DNA of 64,000 nucleotides from Dichotomocladium elegans (GCA_025716815.1 JAIXMN010000015.1:868001-932000), one strand, 5' to 3'; positions 48,439-62,435 are shown, counted from the stretch's first letter. The notes: generated from the sequence alone by a model not told the origin. Program-made: numbers and translations.

Positions 48439-49880
48439 ATGTCTCATCCCGCAATCTACCGTCTTCAACCACAGACCCAGTCTTACGACTGGGGCAAGCT
48501 TGGCGATGTAAGCAAGGTCGCGCAGTACGCAAAACAATCGGGTGTGGACGTTGATGCAACCAAACCCTATGCGGAATTATGGATGGGCACCCATCCTAAC
48601 GCACCATCACATGTTCTCGACGATGACCATACGCCTCTCAAAGACCTCATTCACGCACATCCTGAGCTCAGCACCCAGGCCATCTATGACGCGTATGACG
48701 GCGACCTGCCGTTCCTTTTCAAGATCCTTTCGATCCGCAAAGCGCTGTCTATCCAAGCACACCCAGATAAGACCCTCGGCGCACAGTTGTTTCAAGAATT
48801 CCCTAACATCTACAAGGTAAAAATGAGCCTGCACTTGGAGAAAAGAAAAAAAAAATAATGCTGTGTATTTCTAGGACCCGAACCACAAGGTGAGAACAAA
48901 CACCTGTCTAATAATTCCCCCTCCCCCAACCGTTCTGCTGATGCATTAAACTTCCATTAGCCCGAAATGGCAATTGCTCTCACGCGTTTTGAAGCCCTAT
49001 GTGGTTTCCGGCCCCTCGACGAAATTGACCAACACTTCAACCAATACCCCGAACTGGCCGCGCTTGTCGGAAGCGACATCGTGTCCCAATTCCGCGCCGC
49101 CCTCGCTGACCCCACCGATGTCGATACTAACAAGGCCGCACTCAAGGCTGCCTTTGCGTCGCTCATGACCAGCTCCGCCGAGGACGTCGCTGCAGAGCTG
49201 GCTAAGCTGACCGGACGGCTCAAGGAAACCGATGACGCCACAGTGATCGACAGTCTAGTACTGCGACTCGACGAGCAGTATCCTGGAGGAGATATCGGCG
49301 TGTTCTCCATGTTAATGTTGAATTATGTCACACTTGAACCAGGACAGGCCATTTTTCTGGGTGCGAACGAGCCACACGCATACTTGTCAGGGGGTAAAAA
49401 AAAAAGTCTTGCGACAAAAAGAAGCAGTGGGACTGACGGAACAATGGCATGGCCGCATACACAGATTGCGTTGAGTGTATGGCCGCTAGTGACAATGTTG
49501 TCCGTGCTGGCCTGACACCGAAATTCAAGGACGTCAAGGTGCTTGTTGAGATGCTCACGTACCGATACGGGTCGGCCGAGTCGCAGAAAATGACATGCAA
49601 GCCCTATGGCTCACACTCGGTCCTGTACGATCCTCCCATCGACGAATTTTCCGTTGCACTCACGCGCATCCAGAGCGGCGAAACCGAAAGCCACGATCCC
49701 ATCCAAGGACCGAGTATCATCCTCGTCTCGGCGGGAGACGGTGTCTTGTCTGTACCCGATGGCCCGTCTTACCCTCTGGCGAGCGGTTATGTCTACTTTG
49801 TTGGAGCTAATATTCCCATCCAGGCCAAATCTGGCGAATCAGGTCTCGAGTTCTACAGAGCATTTACCATCCTCAACTAG
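48439..49880 (+). CDS. PMI40: Mannose-6-phosphate isomerase, type I
   Basis: Zinc enzyme interconverting fructose-6-phosphate and mannose-6-phosphate; it supplies GDP-mannose for glycosylation and cell-wall polymers. Four exons (48439-48816, 48875-48889, 48961-49393, 49465-49880) give 413 aa, close to the family length. Signatures are YDWGK, ELWMGTHPNAPS, LSIQAHPDK (zinc ligands), [60 protein letters not shown] in two adjoining exons, and a C-terminal jelly-roll half. Exon 2 is a 15-nt micro-exon encoding DPNHK, part of the substrate pocket. Without it the conserved motif would be broken. The donor of intron 3 is GT followed by about ten A. The upstream in-frame extension to 48229 has no family support, so the ATG at 48439 is chosen. 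Confidence 0.95.
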
Positions 49881-51073
49881 ATCCATCTTCATCATCCTTC
49901 ATCATTCCCGCCTTCCATGCAGATTAAAAAAAAGCGCATCCCGCGCACGGCTTGTATGTATTATGTGGGCCACTGGACTATACATATGTCGGCGATGTTT
50001 GTACAGCGGGAACCCGCTAATCTGGTCTGCTCCATAAAGGCTTATTCATGTGCCCCGATTTACAGAATTCAGAGCCAGATGATTTACCTTGTACGACTTA
50101 TTCAGCTTCAATTACCTCGAACCTCGCTTACATAAGCCCAGGACAAGCAGAGACGCATTTACGCGGATGCATTGCAAGTGTTTACAGGAATGCGAGTGGA
50201 TGGCACACAAGCATCCCTCCCACACATTTATTGGACATAGGACCACGATACATCACGGAAACCATCCTGTTACCTTGGAGAGGGAGGGAGGGAAAACCAA
50301 CGATGGTATACGTACAATGAAGGATGATGCGGTTTTAGAAGTTTTTCAAATGCCATGTAGATGAGAGGCGGGGAGAGAGACACTGATGCTGGCGAGTGGG
50401 TATCTATGGACATAAATCGCAAGCTGATGATCAAGATAGCTTGTAGGGCGGGGAAGGCCTTGGTCATGCCACTCAATGCATTGGGCCTGTATGTTTCGGG
50501 AAAATACTGTACACTCTATTGCCCATTGTGCCCTAACAAAGTCGTATGGACGTGCTGGTGCAGAACCTATCAGCAAGTAACAGACGAAACAACCCTGAGG
50601 ATGATAGATTGTGTGTGTGAGTGTGTGTGTGCGCAAGTAAAACTTTCTTGGTGAGCGCCTGCGGGGTTGGGGGTTGGGGGCGCGATGCATCCTCAACTTT
50701 GGATCAACATTGTTGATCTTTATATAAAAGACGACACAATAGCCAAGGCAAAGGTGGGCGCGATATGCAGAGGATCGGATGCTTAGCCGCTGATCATACA
50801 TGTGGATGCTCCAGTCCAAACCAGTACCCCTCTATGCGCATGGACACGAACATAGACCGCGCGTGCTGCTCTGATTGGAGGAGCCCATCCTTTGCAGACA
50901 GGAATCAGACGGAGGGTTCTGCGACGCAGGAGCCTTTTGTTTTGCTCAGAGGAAATGTCTCAGTCCCCTGCACCGCCTTCCCATGGTACAGGGTGGAGCG
51001 TGTCTTTATTGATCTATGTACAACACGACGCTGCTGCTGCTTGTTGCAGCCGCACAATGAATGATGCTATTAT
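49881..51073. other. Intergenic between convergent PMI and FMP27
   Basis: 3' flanks of two convergent genes. It contains GT-rich (50611-50635) and G-rich (50660-50690) simple sequence. Reading frames here are short and unsupported. Confidence 0.6.
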
Positions 51074-54000
51074 TTACAAATTCAATCCCTCGCCGTCAGT
51101 GGTCATGACTTGACGTCGACCTTTAATAGGACGATCGCTGTTGTTGCCGAGCGAGCCGGCAGAAAAAGCATAGATGGGCCCATTATATTTTTTGCCGAGA
51201 AGCATCCGCCCTTTCCGTGTCAATTCTTCGTAGAGCGCTGTCGAGGTCTCCAGTTGCGGATGCATCTCAAGACTATCGATGCTGTGTCGCTTGTCGTTCT
51301 TATTCGGTCGCTGGGCTGCGTCCTCCTGATACGGATCCGATACTTGACGCTTGCGCGACCTTTGTTTCATGTTTCATTAGGATTTTCCTAGTGCTTCATA
51401 CCACACACACACACACACACAAAAGAAGAGAGAACTCGTACTTCAAAGGCCAGTGAAGGAAGCGACGTGCGCCGCTACCATGGCTGCCCGATGCGCCTCC
51501 ACCGTGCGGTACAGCACCGGACATGTCAGGCTCGCCGCCAATGCCGCCTTCAAAAAGGCTGAGCGAATGAAGCGATGCGGCATCCTGCTCCAGCTCGCGG
51601 TCTTCTAACTCGTCGTGGGAGCTCTCCGATAACTCATGCTCGGTGTCGCCCAAGGCATCGCCGAGCATGTCGTCGTGGATCGCAGAAAACGTGCTCTGCG
51701 TCGAGATGTTCGACTCGAGCAACCGATCGCGCTCGTTTTTCGGGTGGTGACGTCGGATCATCAGTTTTTCTTTGATCAGCGCTCCGCTGTTGGTCAGCAA
51801 CGCGGCTCGCATGAAATCTTTTGTAACACGTTGAGACAGTCCATCCTAAAAACTTTGATCTGATCAACTGACCTTTCTTGATGCACGAGATGAGCTCGAA
51901 CCAAGACCACGTTTCGTTGTTGTACTCAAGATTGGGCTGATGGAATGTAAAGTCACGCAAATCTTCAATGTTCTTCTCTTTGGGACCCTATCTCGCCCAA
52001 AAAAAAAAGGTTTCTTTTCAATCAAAATCCGTCGGCATGATCCACACTCCCCTTCCGTTTCCTTTTTTACCCGATAGCTCAGACAGTGTCGTGTTCCGGG
52101 GATCTTCACAAGCAGAAATGCACAATTGCTCGACGCGCGTTTCTTCATGACCGACAAGTCATCCACCGCATCCTTTTTGCCTCGCTTCTTTTTACTGCTT
52201 GGCTTCAGTCCCTTTCTGGAAGACGGGTTCGAAAGCAATTCTGTGTTCGCACTGCTGTTACTACCACCGGCTTCGGCGAGCCCTGACGGCGTCAACGACT
52301 CCGTCTCGTTGTCTCCCAGGTTCCGTATATCGGTCATCGAGGCAGAAGAATGAAACGACGATCCCTCGGTGACACTCTCCGATGCGCTCGCGGCCGTGAC
52401 CGGCACCTTCTCCGCCGTTGCCGTCGTCTTATGATTGCGACGTTCTGTCGGGAAGAGGAAGGACGCCAACGCCTTGCCAAACTCGTACGTCATCTGTAGA
52501 CGGAGGGGAAACAGATTGATCTCCAGGTGCTGGATCACCGGGATCCCACCCACCGGTGGCAAATTCGCCAGGTAGCCGCGTAGCATCTTGTGCCGCGAAA
52601 AGTCCGGGGCCCGGCTCGCGTTTGCATAATACGGCCCAATCACATCCGTGAACACCGGGTTCGGCGATGTGTTCTTCACATGGAGCACCTCTATCTCAAC
52701 CGTGTTGCTGCTTGACCGATCCTCCCGGTTGATGAGGACATACATCGTGTTGGTCAGTTGCCATTCACACAGCGGCGTGTCTTGGTCTATCATCATACGC
52801 CAGATAATTTTCTCTGCAGAAAACACAAACTTCAGATTCGTCTTGGGCTCGTGGTAGTCCTTGCGCTGGTTGCTCTGCTGCGTCAGTTTAATGGCCTCCA
52901 TGTCCAGGTAAAGCTCTTCCTGATACTCGCGGATTTGTTGGCGCATAGGCCGCATGTTCTCCGCCGCCTTCAGGTCGAGGTGGTGGTGATGGAGCTGCGT
53001 CCGGTACTGGTTATAGTTGCTCACGAGGTTGCGGACTCGGTCCTGGAGGCTGGCGATTCGCTCGGTCACCTCATGAAGGCTATTGCGGTCGACGGCCATC
53101 ATAATCTCGCGCAACCGGTCCAGACGCTCCTTCTTTGCCGGTTCCTTGTAGAGTAGCAGATCGGTAATGACCTCGTACATGGCATTATATTGGGCCGAGT
53201 TGACGACTAGGTCGAGCACAGGGAAGTTGAGATGCACCGAATCGGATGGATCCTCAAACGGGTGGGATTGTTCGAACGATGTCGGATGGGTCTTGAAGCG
53301 CAGCTGGTTATACTTGTCGTACTGCATCGAGGCAGCGAGGCGATGGCCGATGCGTTGGAATTGGTCCGTGCCCTTGACGTAATTGATCAGCATCTCTGGC
53401 GGGATCCACGCAAGCCATCGGTCGCTCTGCTCAGCGCCATAATGGTTATCGAGCAGCAAATCAACGCTATCGAACCGCTCTTTCTTCGCAACGTAAAACT
53501 GCGAGTTCTCAATACTGACAATCGTGCGTTGTTTGACAAGGTCCATCTCGGCATCAGGGTGGTGTACATCGATAATGCTGAACGCCTTGACTTGCATACG
53601 TTCGTTGGACATAAGCACCAGACTATCGGGGTACTTGTCGCTCTGAAGACTAACTTGAGGGTGCAGGAGATCGACAAGATAGCTGCTCTTCATCTCATAG
53701 CCTTCCGGGATGCTGTTCTTCTGCCAAACAGGATCGTTTACGTTCGCCTTGGCACCGCTGGGCATATCATTGTCAACCCCCCGACCTGCTTCCTCTGGGT
53801 CCTCGGTCTCGTTTATCGCGACTAGCTTCGTGTCCTTCTCCGCGAGAAGCTTCTCAAGTAGATCTTGCGTCATTTGGCTATCCCATCCTTCATCGCTATC
53901 ATCGACCACCACCGTATCTTTCTTGTTCCGCCGCCGTTGCTTGTGGGTGGCCTCAGTCAGATCTCGCAGGAACTTGACAGCACGCATGGACCCATAGTAT

Positions 54001-57000
54001 GAAAGCGCACGGCGGTGGGCCTGTAAATCCAGAAAATGATAGATGATGTTCCGGACCGCATTATTCCAGATGATCTGCGGATTGTGGACAATGCAGCGCT
54101 GCTTGAAATAGCCCATCAGTTCCTCCCATTCCGCCAGCGAATCTTTACCGAAGACGGTCGAAGACGAATAAGCCGCGTTGTCCACGTCCGGCATGTGTTG
54201 CTTCTCGAGGTCTTTGAGATACCGTTGGATCTGATTCCGCTTCTCAAAGAGGATCTCCGTCTTCTCGACAATTGCATGAGACTAACGTTTTTTTTTTTTT
54301 AGTTAATTTTGTAGAAGCCACATGGATGCGGGCAAACCATACCTCTTCCAAGAACTTTTTATTATCCGTCGCTGATAGCTTGCTTTCCACAACATGCAAG
54401 CGCGCCTGGTGTTTGCGAATCTGGACATCGATATCCTGGCTACGCCGCTTCAAGAACCCCATCTGCACACTCCGGGTATCTATGACCATCCACCCCCCCC
54501 CCAAATAAAAAAGAGCAAGACGTTGAGCATACATTTTTCCTTCAAAAGAACAATCCCGTTCGTGCATCCGTCTTTTTTTTTTTTTACCTCCGGCGGTGCC
54601 CATGATACAGTTGTGCGTCTCGCGCAGATACCGATACTTTTCTCGGTCTGCGCGGCTGGGCTGTTTCAGAAAGTAGATCAGAGGAGAGTAGACAAAAGGA
54701 AGCACGCGTACGGATGGCGGATGAATCGGCGTGGTTCTCTCCAACTCGACGTAATCGTCAGGATCCACCCAATCCGAAGGTTCGTTCTCCTCGTTTTCAT
54801 TCCTGTCCAGCCCGTCCATCAGGTCCGGATCTACTACGCTGCTGTCGTCGGTCGAATCACCGCTTGATCCAACCACGATGGACGGTGCGCCGACGGTCTG
54901 TGCTGCCGAGTCAGACGACAACGACGACGGCATCGTCCCTGAGAAGCTCGCCAGCACTGCTCGCAAATCAATACTGCTGAGATGAATCTCGGCTTCGTGG
55001 ACCGGCCAATTGGCTTTAAGTCGCTTCTGGTCAAGCTTGTGGTCGGTCACGTCAATAACTACGCGCTGCTGGTGGATGTCCACGTTAAAACCGGCCACCA
55101 CGCCCTTGAGTCCAACCGAGTCACCCGTCTCTTCGATGTGCCGATCATTATCACTCGAGTACTCGTCCTTGTAGAAATAGCCAATGACAAGCGGGTGTAA
55201 CATGACCTTGTATTTCATGCTGCTCATATGCTTGCCGAATTTCTTCGTCGGGCGCGGATCGGCGCGTGGGTACAGTGACCCGCTTCGCAAAGGATAGCTC
55301 ACAGCTCCGCCGAAAAGGCGGAACCACGTGACAAAGTGATCTATAAAACCCGGCGAGAGATGCATCGAATTCATGTTTGCAGTAGCAATATCACATTTCT
55401 CGGCCTTTTCAGAAGAGAGCTTGATGATGCTGATCGACATGTGTATGAAATCCGATCGAAAACCTTCATAGGCATCGTAATGCTTCGTTGAGGAAGATGA
55501 AGAAATTCGGAACAGCGGTCATAAAACTTAGCAAACACACACACGCACATATATATATATATCTGTATATACCTCGCCATGATCAGGCATCGCATTTACC
55601 ACCTGGGGCGTCTTGTAGTTCACTTCATAGTGCGGCAGGAACGTGAGGTGTCTGCACCTGGACTGGTCATACTGTAGGTTGGCGGACACCGAGGATTTTT
55701 CTTTGCATTTCTCGCAACCGGGACCACACATCCGTTCAAGGTGGAAACCAATGCCCATCTGAATGCCGTCCGAGAGCTTAAGAGCGACCTTGACAAAGCG
55801 CGGGTCTGACCGGCTCGCATCGAGAAGCGAAGTCAGTGTACGTGTCCGTTTCGGCGCGCATGGGATATCCTTCCCATCAGAGCTGTGGTTGTCCAGGGCC
55901 TTGCTGATTCCCGGCAAAATGTAAGTCGCCGTATAGCCGCCGTACCTGAGGTCGGGCACACCGAAGGCGTAATCTTGACTAATGATCTGGAGAACCTCGT
56001 TGTCTGGATTGTCATAGCCAAGTAGCAAGACGACATTATTGCTCCACACCTTCGCTAGACCATAGCCGCGCTCGCTCGTGTCGTAAGGATCGCGGGTGCC
56101 CTTCATAAGGAAGGAAAGATCGCCCCCGCCGACAAAGGATATCTTCGCTTTCGTGTGGATAATCAGCCGGATCTTGTCCCAGAAACCAACCTTGGGCGAC
56201 GGATCCACGGGCGGACGGGTGAAGGAATCGAAGGCGCGCGAAATCTCCTGAACTGCAGGCTGGTAGGGGACAGACCACGAGATGCTTGTCATATTCAACG
56301 TGTGCACATCAATGTTAACAATCGAGTAAAACTTGGCTGGCGTGCTGGTCCTCGTAATATCAATGCTGTAGGTATCCTTGATGATGGGTATCGTAATCCG
56401 CCGCGTGGCATCATAGTCGCCTAGGCCATCCGCAAAAACATAGTCTCCCGACAGGAACCACGACTGTTCGGTGTGATCGTCATCGAGAGGGCACGATGTG
56501 GGTGGTGGGACAAGGAGCATTGGCAAGGGATAGTCGCGAACCTGCACCCAGGTTTCTCCGGCACGCCAGTCGAGATGGAAGGGGATCAAGGTCGAGAATG
56601 GTGTATCGATCGGAATGCCTTTGCCATTCTCGTGCACAAAAACGCGTGTATCCTCTACAGGAAAAGTGGGCAGACCGGCATCGAGCGTCATCTGCATGAT
56701 CGTAAAGTCGCATAGCGGAGGATGGGGTGGAATGGGCAATGTCTCGATGCGAAATAGCTCTGCCGTGGTGCCATCACTATCGTCATCTTGTTGCGAATCG
56801 TACATCTCTTCTTGCTGGCTACCAGAAAAGGCGCCACGGTAGTCTGAAAATTGGGCTATCCGATGCTCTGAGATTTCCTTATGCCGTGCTTCACGAATGG
56901 ATTTTATCCAGTCTTTTGACAGCATTTCTTGAAGCCCTGCATAGGCATCTTTGATACGCGCGTCCGCAGACTCTTCTTTATCCCGAGGGGATGAAGAATT

Positions 57001-60000
57001 GCTCTTCCGCATCTTGGCGGAATTGATCGTGTCGAGAAAGTGGCTACGTGCCTGCTCATTGTCGAAACCTCTTCGGCTTGTATTCTCCCCAGGCGTCTGC
57101 ATCACCGTCTGGGCTTTGATCGCGAAGGCGTCCTCGAGTCTCAAACGTTTCTGCTGCTCCTTGAGACCTGTCCGCCAGATAAGTCGCAGGTCGGTTTCGA
57201 ATGGATCGTCGTCTAACTGGAAACGGAACGCATTGCACTTCAGCCGAATCTTCGGTAGCACCTTGGGCCCTGGCGTCGGTGTCGGGCCGAGATAAGTAAA
57301 TGGTTTGGATCCCGAGAGACGCCCGTGCATCGCCTTGAGACTCTTCATAAAGTTGACAGCATTGTCTACGATATCCGCCATCACGAACTGGTAGGGAATG
57401 CGAAGCAAAATCTTGGACATATCCATGTAATACTTTTGTTTCATACCGCCCCTCACTGTATCGATCTTTCTGAGCCGCTGGAACTCCACATTGTCGAGCT
57501 CAATCAGCTGGTCCCATTTGCTCGGATGGTTCGGTGCCTCGCCAAAGACAGTCAGGTTGCGTATCTTCAGCGACGGCTCCCAGCCGTCCATGTTGTCGAA
57601 TTCGGTGCGAAGCATATCCATACGCACATAAATGTGCGTGTCTTTTGATAAAGCAACGGCAATGTCTGTACGATTGATCTGGAATTGGATTTTTTCGAGA
57701 GCCAACTTGCTCGGTTTGCGCTTGACAACGGGCGACTTTTCGACTATATGCGCACCAAGTTTTCGCTTCAGCTGTAGGATGTTGTACGCTGCCAACAGGA
57801 GGATATAGTGAGTCTCGATAGAATACTGACATCCAATTTTCTTCACCACAATCGCAGGAGATATGCTCATTGACTCTTCCTCGTGCGCGACAATGTCTGC
57901 CCCGGTCGTGATGCGCGAGCACCAAACAAGGAGATCATCGTCTTTACCTCCAGTTGCATGGAACCTGTTCTTGATCGTAAAATTTTTCAGAGACGCATGC
58001 ACGGCACCCACTTTGCTACGGGACGGTGACTCGGTATAATCATCAGCTGTCATGGAGCTGCGATTGGGCCTAGAGAGATCCGCACCAGTGAAGTCGATCG
58101 TTACCATTCCAAAAGCGACGGTCACCTCGGATTGAATGTCCTTTTCCGGGGCATTATCCGTATATTGCACCGGCACCTCGCGGTTGCCTCTGAGACCTTC
58201 ATCGATACTAGAGACTACAATGGCGAACCGAGTCACCTCCGCAGTGACTTTCAGATGCCTCACCGCATCCATCTTGAGCGGCTTGGCGCGTCTGGTTGGT
58301 GGTGGTTGTTCTCGAGCGTCGGTTTTCTTGAAGGATGGGGCCACCTTATGAAACCAAAAATGGAGTGCCTCGTCCTTGGTTCTGCCAAGATGGAACACCG
58401 GCGCGCGGAGAGAGAAGTCAATGCGGTTGCTGTTGCTGCTGCTCTGCTTCTCCCAATCCCAAAATACGGTCGAGGCCGCGGCAGTATCCTCGGATAGCCA
58501 AGCGCTCATCTTGGTCTGGAAACTGATCTCGCCATGCTCGACAACCAGCAACGGCGTTTCCTTTGCGGCGGCCGTGATGCTGCGCCCGGAACGGAGCGTC
58601 CACTCGTCAAGAGCGGCTTTAAAGCGTAGTTTGTACGCCCACTGGATCGCGACGAGCGTCTCGGATGAATCATGCCGGCTATCTTTGCTCCCTTGCCGGC
58701 TCTTTGCGAACAACTTGATTTTATCCCATGCCTTCGACGCAACGCGCCTTCTACGCACAGATGTCGGTTCCTCCAACGTGGGTGACGGGGGAGGTGATGC
58801 TATTGATGTTGCTGCTGCTGCTGCTGCCATTGTCTTGTCCATAATTGGGGTATATTCGCCCGTCGCCTCAAATTTGATCTCCTCACAAGAAATGACGCCA
58901 TGTCCGTGACCGGTGCGATTTATCGATGAGTTGCAGAAATCAACGAGAGGCCGTCTGAACCGTATAGATACTAGCATCTGTGGAAAGCCGTCAAGTTGTT
59001 TCTTCTTAGATCTCGTGTTATTCTCCGCCAGGCTGTCGAGTTTCGGCGTTGAAAGGGCAGCAGCTTTAGTACCATCTGGGGTCATGAACCCCGTCAATAG
59101 TCTGATTTTATCCGTATCGACTGTTATTTTCGGTTCCTGAAGAAGGATGTCCAAGTTGGCTGAAGAGGCGCTATTGGCAATGCCCTTGTAATCACTCAAT
59201 GGTTGAGGAATCGTATTTTGCGGATCCACGGCTTCCATGAGATGTGCACGGCCGCTCTTGGCGTTGTCATGCTGCATAGCACCTGTTGTGTATGCTGCAG
59301 AAATTCTGGTTTTGGGAATTCTGATAGGTTCAAAGCATTCTGTTGCTAAATCCGGTTTGTTATTGAATATGGACCAGGTGATGAGGTCAATGCCGCTCTG
59401 GACCGTGATCATCTCGACGACGCCGTTAGGACTAGCTGATGTCGGCGTGGATGCTGATAGCGTGAGCGCATGGAGCCGGATGGACGTGTACAAGCCATGA
59501 GCCGTTTCGGAGGTGAGCGCGGTATCTGAAATAGACAGGGTAATATTTCGGAACAGGCCTGTGAGCCTGCTACTATTGCTACCGTTGCTCGCATGTTTGG
59601 GTTTGGGCTTTGGTGCTGACTCCGCTCGTAGTTCTCTTGGCGACTGAAGCGTGGTGGCGAAGTTGGCAAGCCGATCGAGCTTGACGTGGATAGCGCCTAC
59701 GTGCATGTTAGCCTCGACTTCCTTGAGCGTAACGCATCCTGCTGATAGATGACATGCAATAGCCAGCTTGCTGCCCATGGGAAGACTGAAGATCTCCGCT
59801 GGGTTGCCGATTGGATGAAAACCGATATGGCCAATCTGGACGGTGATCTCCAAGAATTTCTCCTTAAACAGGTGCTCAGCCCGCTTGAGAGAATGTCGCT
59901 GGCGTAGTCGCGCGTGATGGTTGTTTTCCATCCCCAATTCGGCCGGTTTAAAGCGAGGTCCAGTCTCAGGACGAGCGCCTGACGATGCTGTGTAGGGTGT

Positions 60001-60585
60001 CCGGGAAAGGGCAGTAAACAAGGTCGATGAAAGACTGAGATGTTCAACGCTCAGGACACCAACACCGTCCATTGAAATCCTGAGTCTGTTCACCTGCACA
60101 TCGACGTAGTTGGCCAAACCCGCCATAACCAATTGAGCGGGAAGCGCTGAAATAAATTTGAGAATGTGTTTGACCGCCGAAGTCGGATAAACCCGTGATA
60201 TCTGTCCTAATTGGTTGCCCACAGCGGATAAGCAGCGATTGAGAGTGAAGTTCGGCCGCTGGATAGTCTTGCGTTGGCTTGAACGCAATGCCTGAAGGCT
60301 GGGAACATTGAAGTCAATGTCGGAGACATGAATTGTGACCCAGGCGGTTGACGCTGAGTACGATGGGTGCTTAAGTCGTGCTTTTATCTTGCCGATCGCA
60401 AAGGACACCTTTTGTCCGTTTTTTCCAAGCTTGCTATCTTGGTAGTAACGAATGCCGGTGATGGAAAAGAAGCCCACGCGACTGAACTGAAAATGGAAGC
60501 GCAGCTCTACAATCCAACGAATGAGCCAGAGAACAATTAATATAGAGAGGATAATGAGCACATATTGAGTAGGGCCGAGCATCAT
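51074..60585 (-). CDS. FMP27: FMP27/Hobbit/BLTP2-type bridge-like lipid-transfer protein
   Basis: Very long RBG-fold protein expected to sit at ER-plasma membrane or ER-organelle contacts and carry lipids along a hydrophobic groove. Seven exons (60585-55573, 55482-54588, 54479-54343, 54281-52071, 51987-51873, 51817-51442, 51359-51074) give about 3,010 aa. An N-terminal membrane helix (YVLIILSILIVLWLIRWIV) is followed by repeating beta-rich modules. The conserved C-terminal FMP27 segment includes HYDAYEGFRSDFIHMSI, MYVLINREDRSSS and LEINLFPLRLQMTYEFGKAL, then a low-complexity Ser/Gly region and a conserved tail (MHPQ, GKKYNGPIYAFSAG). The start is the first of two adjacent ATGs; the frame extends upstream only through a non-ATG codon. 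The first exon alone is 5,013 nt. Exon 7's acceptor is chosen because the alternative ends early without the conserved tail. Confidence 0.92.
51402..51420. repeat. CA dinucleotide repeat in an FMP27 intron
   Basis: Nine or more CA units (TG on the coding strand) in intron 6, close to the exon-7 acceptor. A similar CA/TA repeat lies in intron 1 at about 55535-55562. Confidence 0.8.
55535..55562. repeat. CA/TA dinucleotide repeat in FMP27 intron 1
   Basis: A run of CA units followed by TA units lies just after the exon-1 donor of FMP27. It is a simple microsatellite within an intron of about 90 bp, so copy-number change could alter intron length noticeably. Confidence 0.8.
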
Positions 60586-60644
60586 TCCGTGCTCCTCCTC
60601 TCGTAAAGACGGGGGGGGGAAGCGGTAAAGGCAAAGAGGTGCGG

Positions 60645-60651
60645 TATATAT
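60645..60651 (-). promoter_or_regulatory. Possible TATA box of FMP27
   Basis: TATATAT about 60-66 bp upstream of the FMP27 ATG at 60585. The spacing agrees with other genes here, but the sequence is a weaker TATA match. Confidence 0.4.
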
Positions 60652-62374
60652 GACTGGATAATGGAGGTAGTGGAAAGGGAAACGTCTCAATCCCCAATTT
60701 TGGGTGCATGTGACTCTGTCCTTGATTTGGTTGCGCTGTGTTTCGGTTAAGTCTTTCCACTCGTGGTTGCGAGATTGAGGCTGGATTTCCTTTACCGAAT
60801 AACCCGCTAATTGGATACGGATAACTCGGTGAGGTTTTTTTTTTTACTTCTGCAATGAATGATGGGTGGGTTACTTTTATTGCAGCCCGGCCGGCTGTGC
60901 ATTAACAACCCATCCATTTTCGACACTAGCACAATAGAACGCTGGGCTTAGTTTTTTTTTTCTTCTCTTTACCTCGCAGTGACGTAAGGCGAAATGTGGT
61001 CAAAAGGAGGGAATGTAAAGGACACCAAGCGCTCTGGTTTGATGTGGTCTACTGTCATGTTGGTAGGAGTAAAGGAGATCATCTTCTCCCCAGGGGGGAT
61101 GCAATCGCAGAAGACAACACGTCTGGGTCAAATGAGGGCAAGTAATTTTCCTTTCTCGGTGCTGTTATTGTTTGCTATTGCCTCATTCACTTCCCTCATC
61201 CCAGCCTTTTGCCCTCAAATTCTGCTATTGAGAATTATCGGAACGGAACCTTAAAAAGCGATTTAAGGTTTGTTGATAGTGATCGCAGCTGTACATGGTG
61301 GCTCATAGCCATGCGAGCATGGATAAGGACAACAGCCAAAACTTCACCACGGCCACTCTCGACTGACAGCCCTCAAGCGTTCCCCAATGGGATGCAATCT
61401 AATACACTTGCATTCATTATATTACTTTACATCAAAAACATTTCTACATCGGCAAAGGTCAAAGGGAGGGGGTCTTGCTTAATGGCCGTCCTCAGTATAA
61501 GGGGGATCCACTGCTCTGGTAAGAAAGGAGCTGGAGGTCTTTTTGAGCCACTTGCCCGGGTTAGATCCCGTGCCTTTTCTTTCTGTAGCAATCCCCCCTT
61601 CCTCACTTCCATTCGCTTTTGTCAGACGTGTAGTTGCAAAGAGTCGGGCGCCTACTTGTCCTTTCTTCATCTCTCCTTCGTGATCCTGGATATCGATACG
61701 CATCTGAGGGTATTTCTTTATTTCAAAAGCTGTGGCAACGGATGATGCGTTCTTTGACACTTCTTTTGCATCATTGCGTAGGCTATTCTCTGGAGTCGTT
61801 TAGTATGCTGGGAACACGCGACGGTCGAATGAAGCCACGTTATAGCAATATTCACGTGTCATTCGGTGGAAAACCTCGTACCATTAGCGTATCGGCTATA
61901 TCAGTCTCTCAACAATCACTGATTCCTTAACCCCGAACCGGGATCTCTGGATTCTTCACCGCTCGGAGCCAAGGCGGAATATCCTATTGCGGCAGGGCCG
62001 TTGATTTATGTTTACTCTACATAGTGTCTGCGAATGAGTGAGGATGTATATGTGTGATGGGGACTATCGCCTAGAGAGAGAGAGAGGAAGGGCATGGGTC
62101 GTTGCGGGCATGGTACGCATAAAAAATAGCATGTCTGGTTACCTTGCCCAAAAGCAGGATGTGCATATTGAGCTCTTCTGTTATGTGTCCGTGTTTAAAA
62201 AAGAGAGGAGAGTGACACAGCAGCAACTTCATGTGTGCACATTCTCACACGCAGCCTACACATACCCACACTCTTCGGCGCGTTCCGGTGTTTGTGGAGG
62301 GTGATGATGATTGAAGGCAAGAGATCGTCAGCTGATCCGAACCATTCAAGATACAGACATCGCGCGCTTCGCTT

Positions 62375-62380
62375 TATAAA
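62375..62380 (+). promoter_or_regulatory. TATA box of the coiled-coil gene
   Basis: TATAAA lies 56-61 bp upstream of the ATG at 62436, followed by a T/C-rich leader. Confidence 0.55.
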
Positions 62381-62435
62381 GAACAACTTTACACCCGACT
62401 TCATTTTCTTCTCTTTTTCTTATTTTCTTTTTCTT

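Larger units (their letters stand above)
60586..62435. other. Intergenic: divergent FMP27/coiled-coil gene upstream region
   Basis: 1.85 kb between divergent starts. Reading frames at 61209-61745 and 61634-61930 show no family resemblance. GA repeats (62070-62090) and T runs (60836-60845, 60950-60961) are present. No supported gene is seen. Confidence 0.5.

Noticed and set aside
51300..51395. Earlier FMP27 stop at 51300 using the acceptor near 51396
   Set aside because: The acceptor at 51360 keeps phase and yields a longer, well-structured tail that looks conserved.
60586..60690. Upstream in-frame extension of FMP27
   Set aside because: It begins with TTG rather than ATG and overlaps the putative TATA element. 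The double ATG at 60585 starts right before the membrane helix.
61209..61930. Plus-strand frames between FMP27 and the coiled-coil gene
   Set aside because: Composition looks random, there is no motif, and no splice pairing joins them to a gene.
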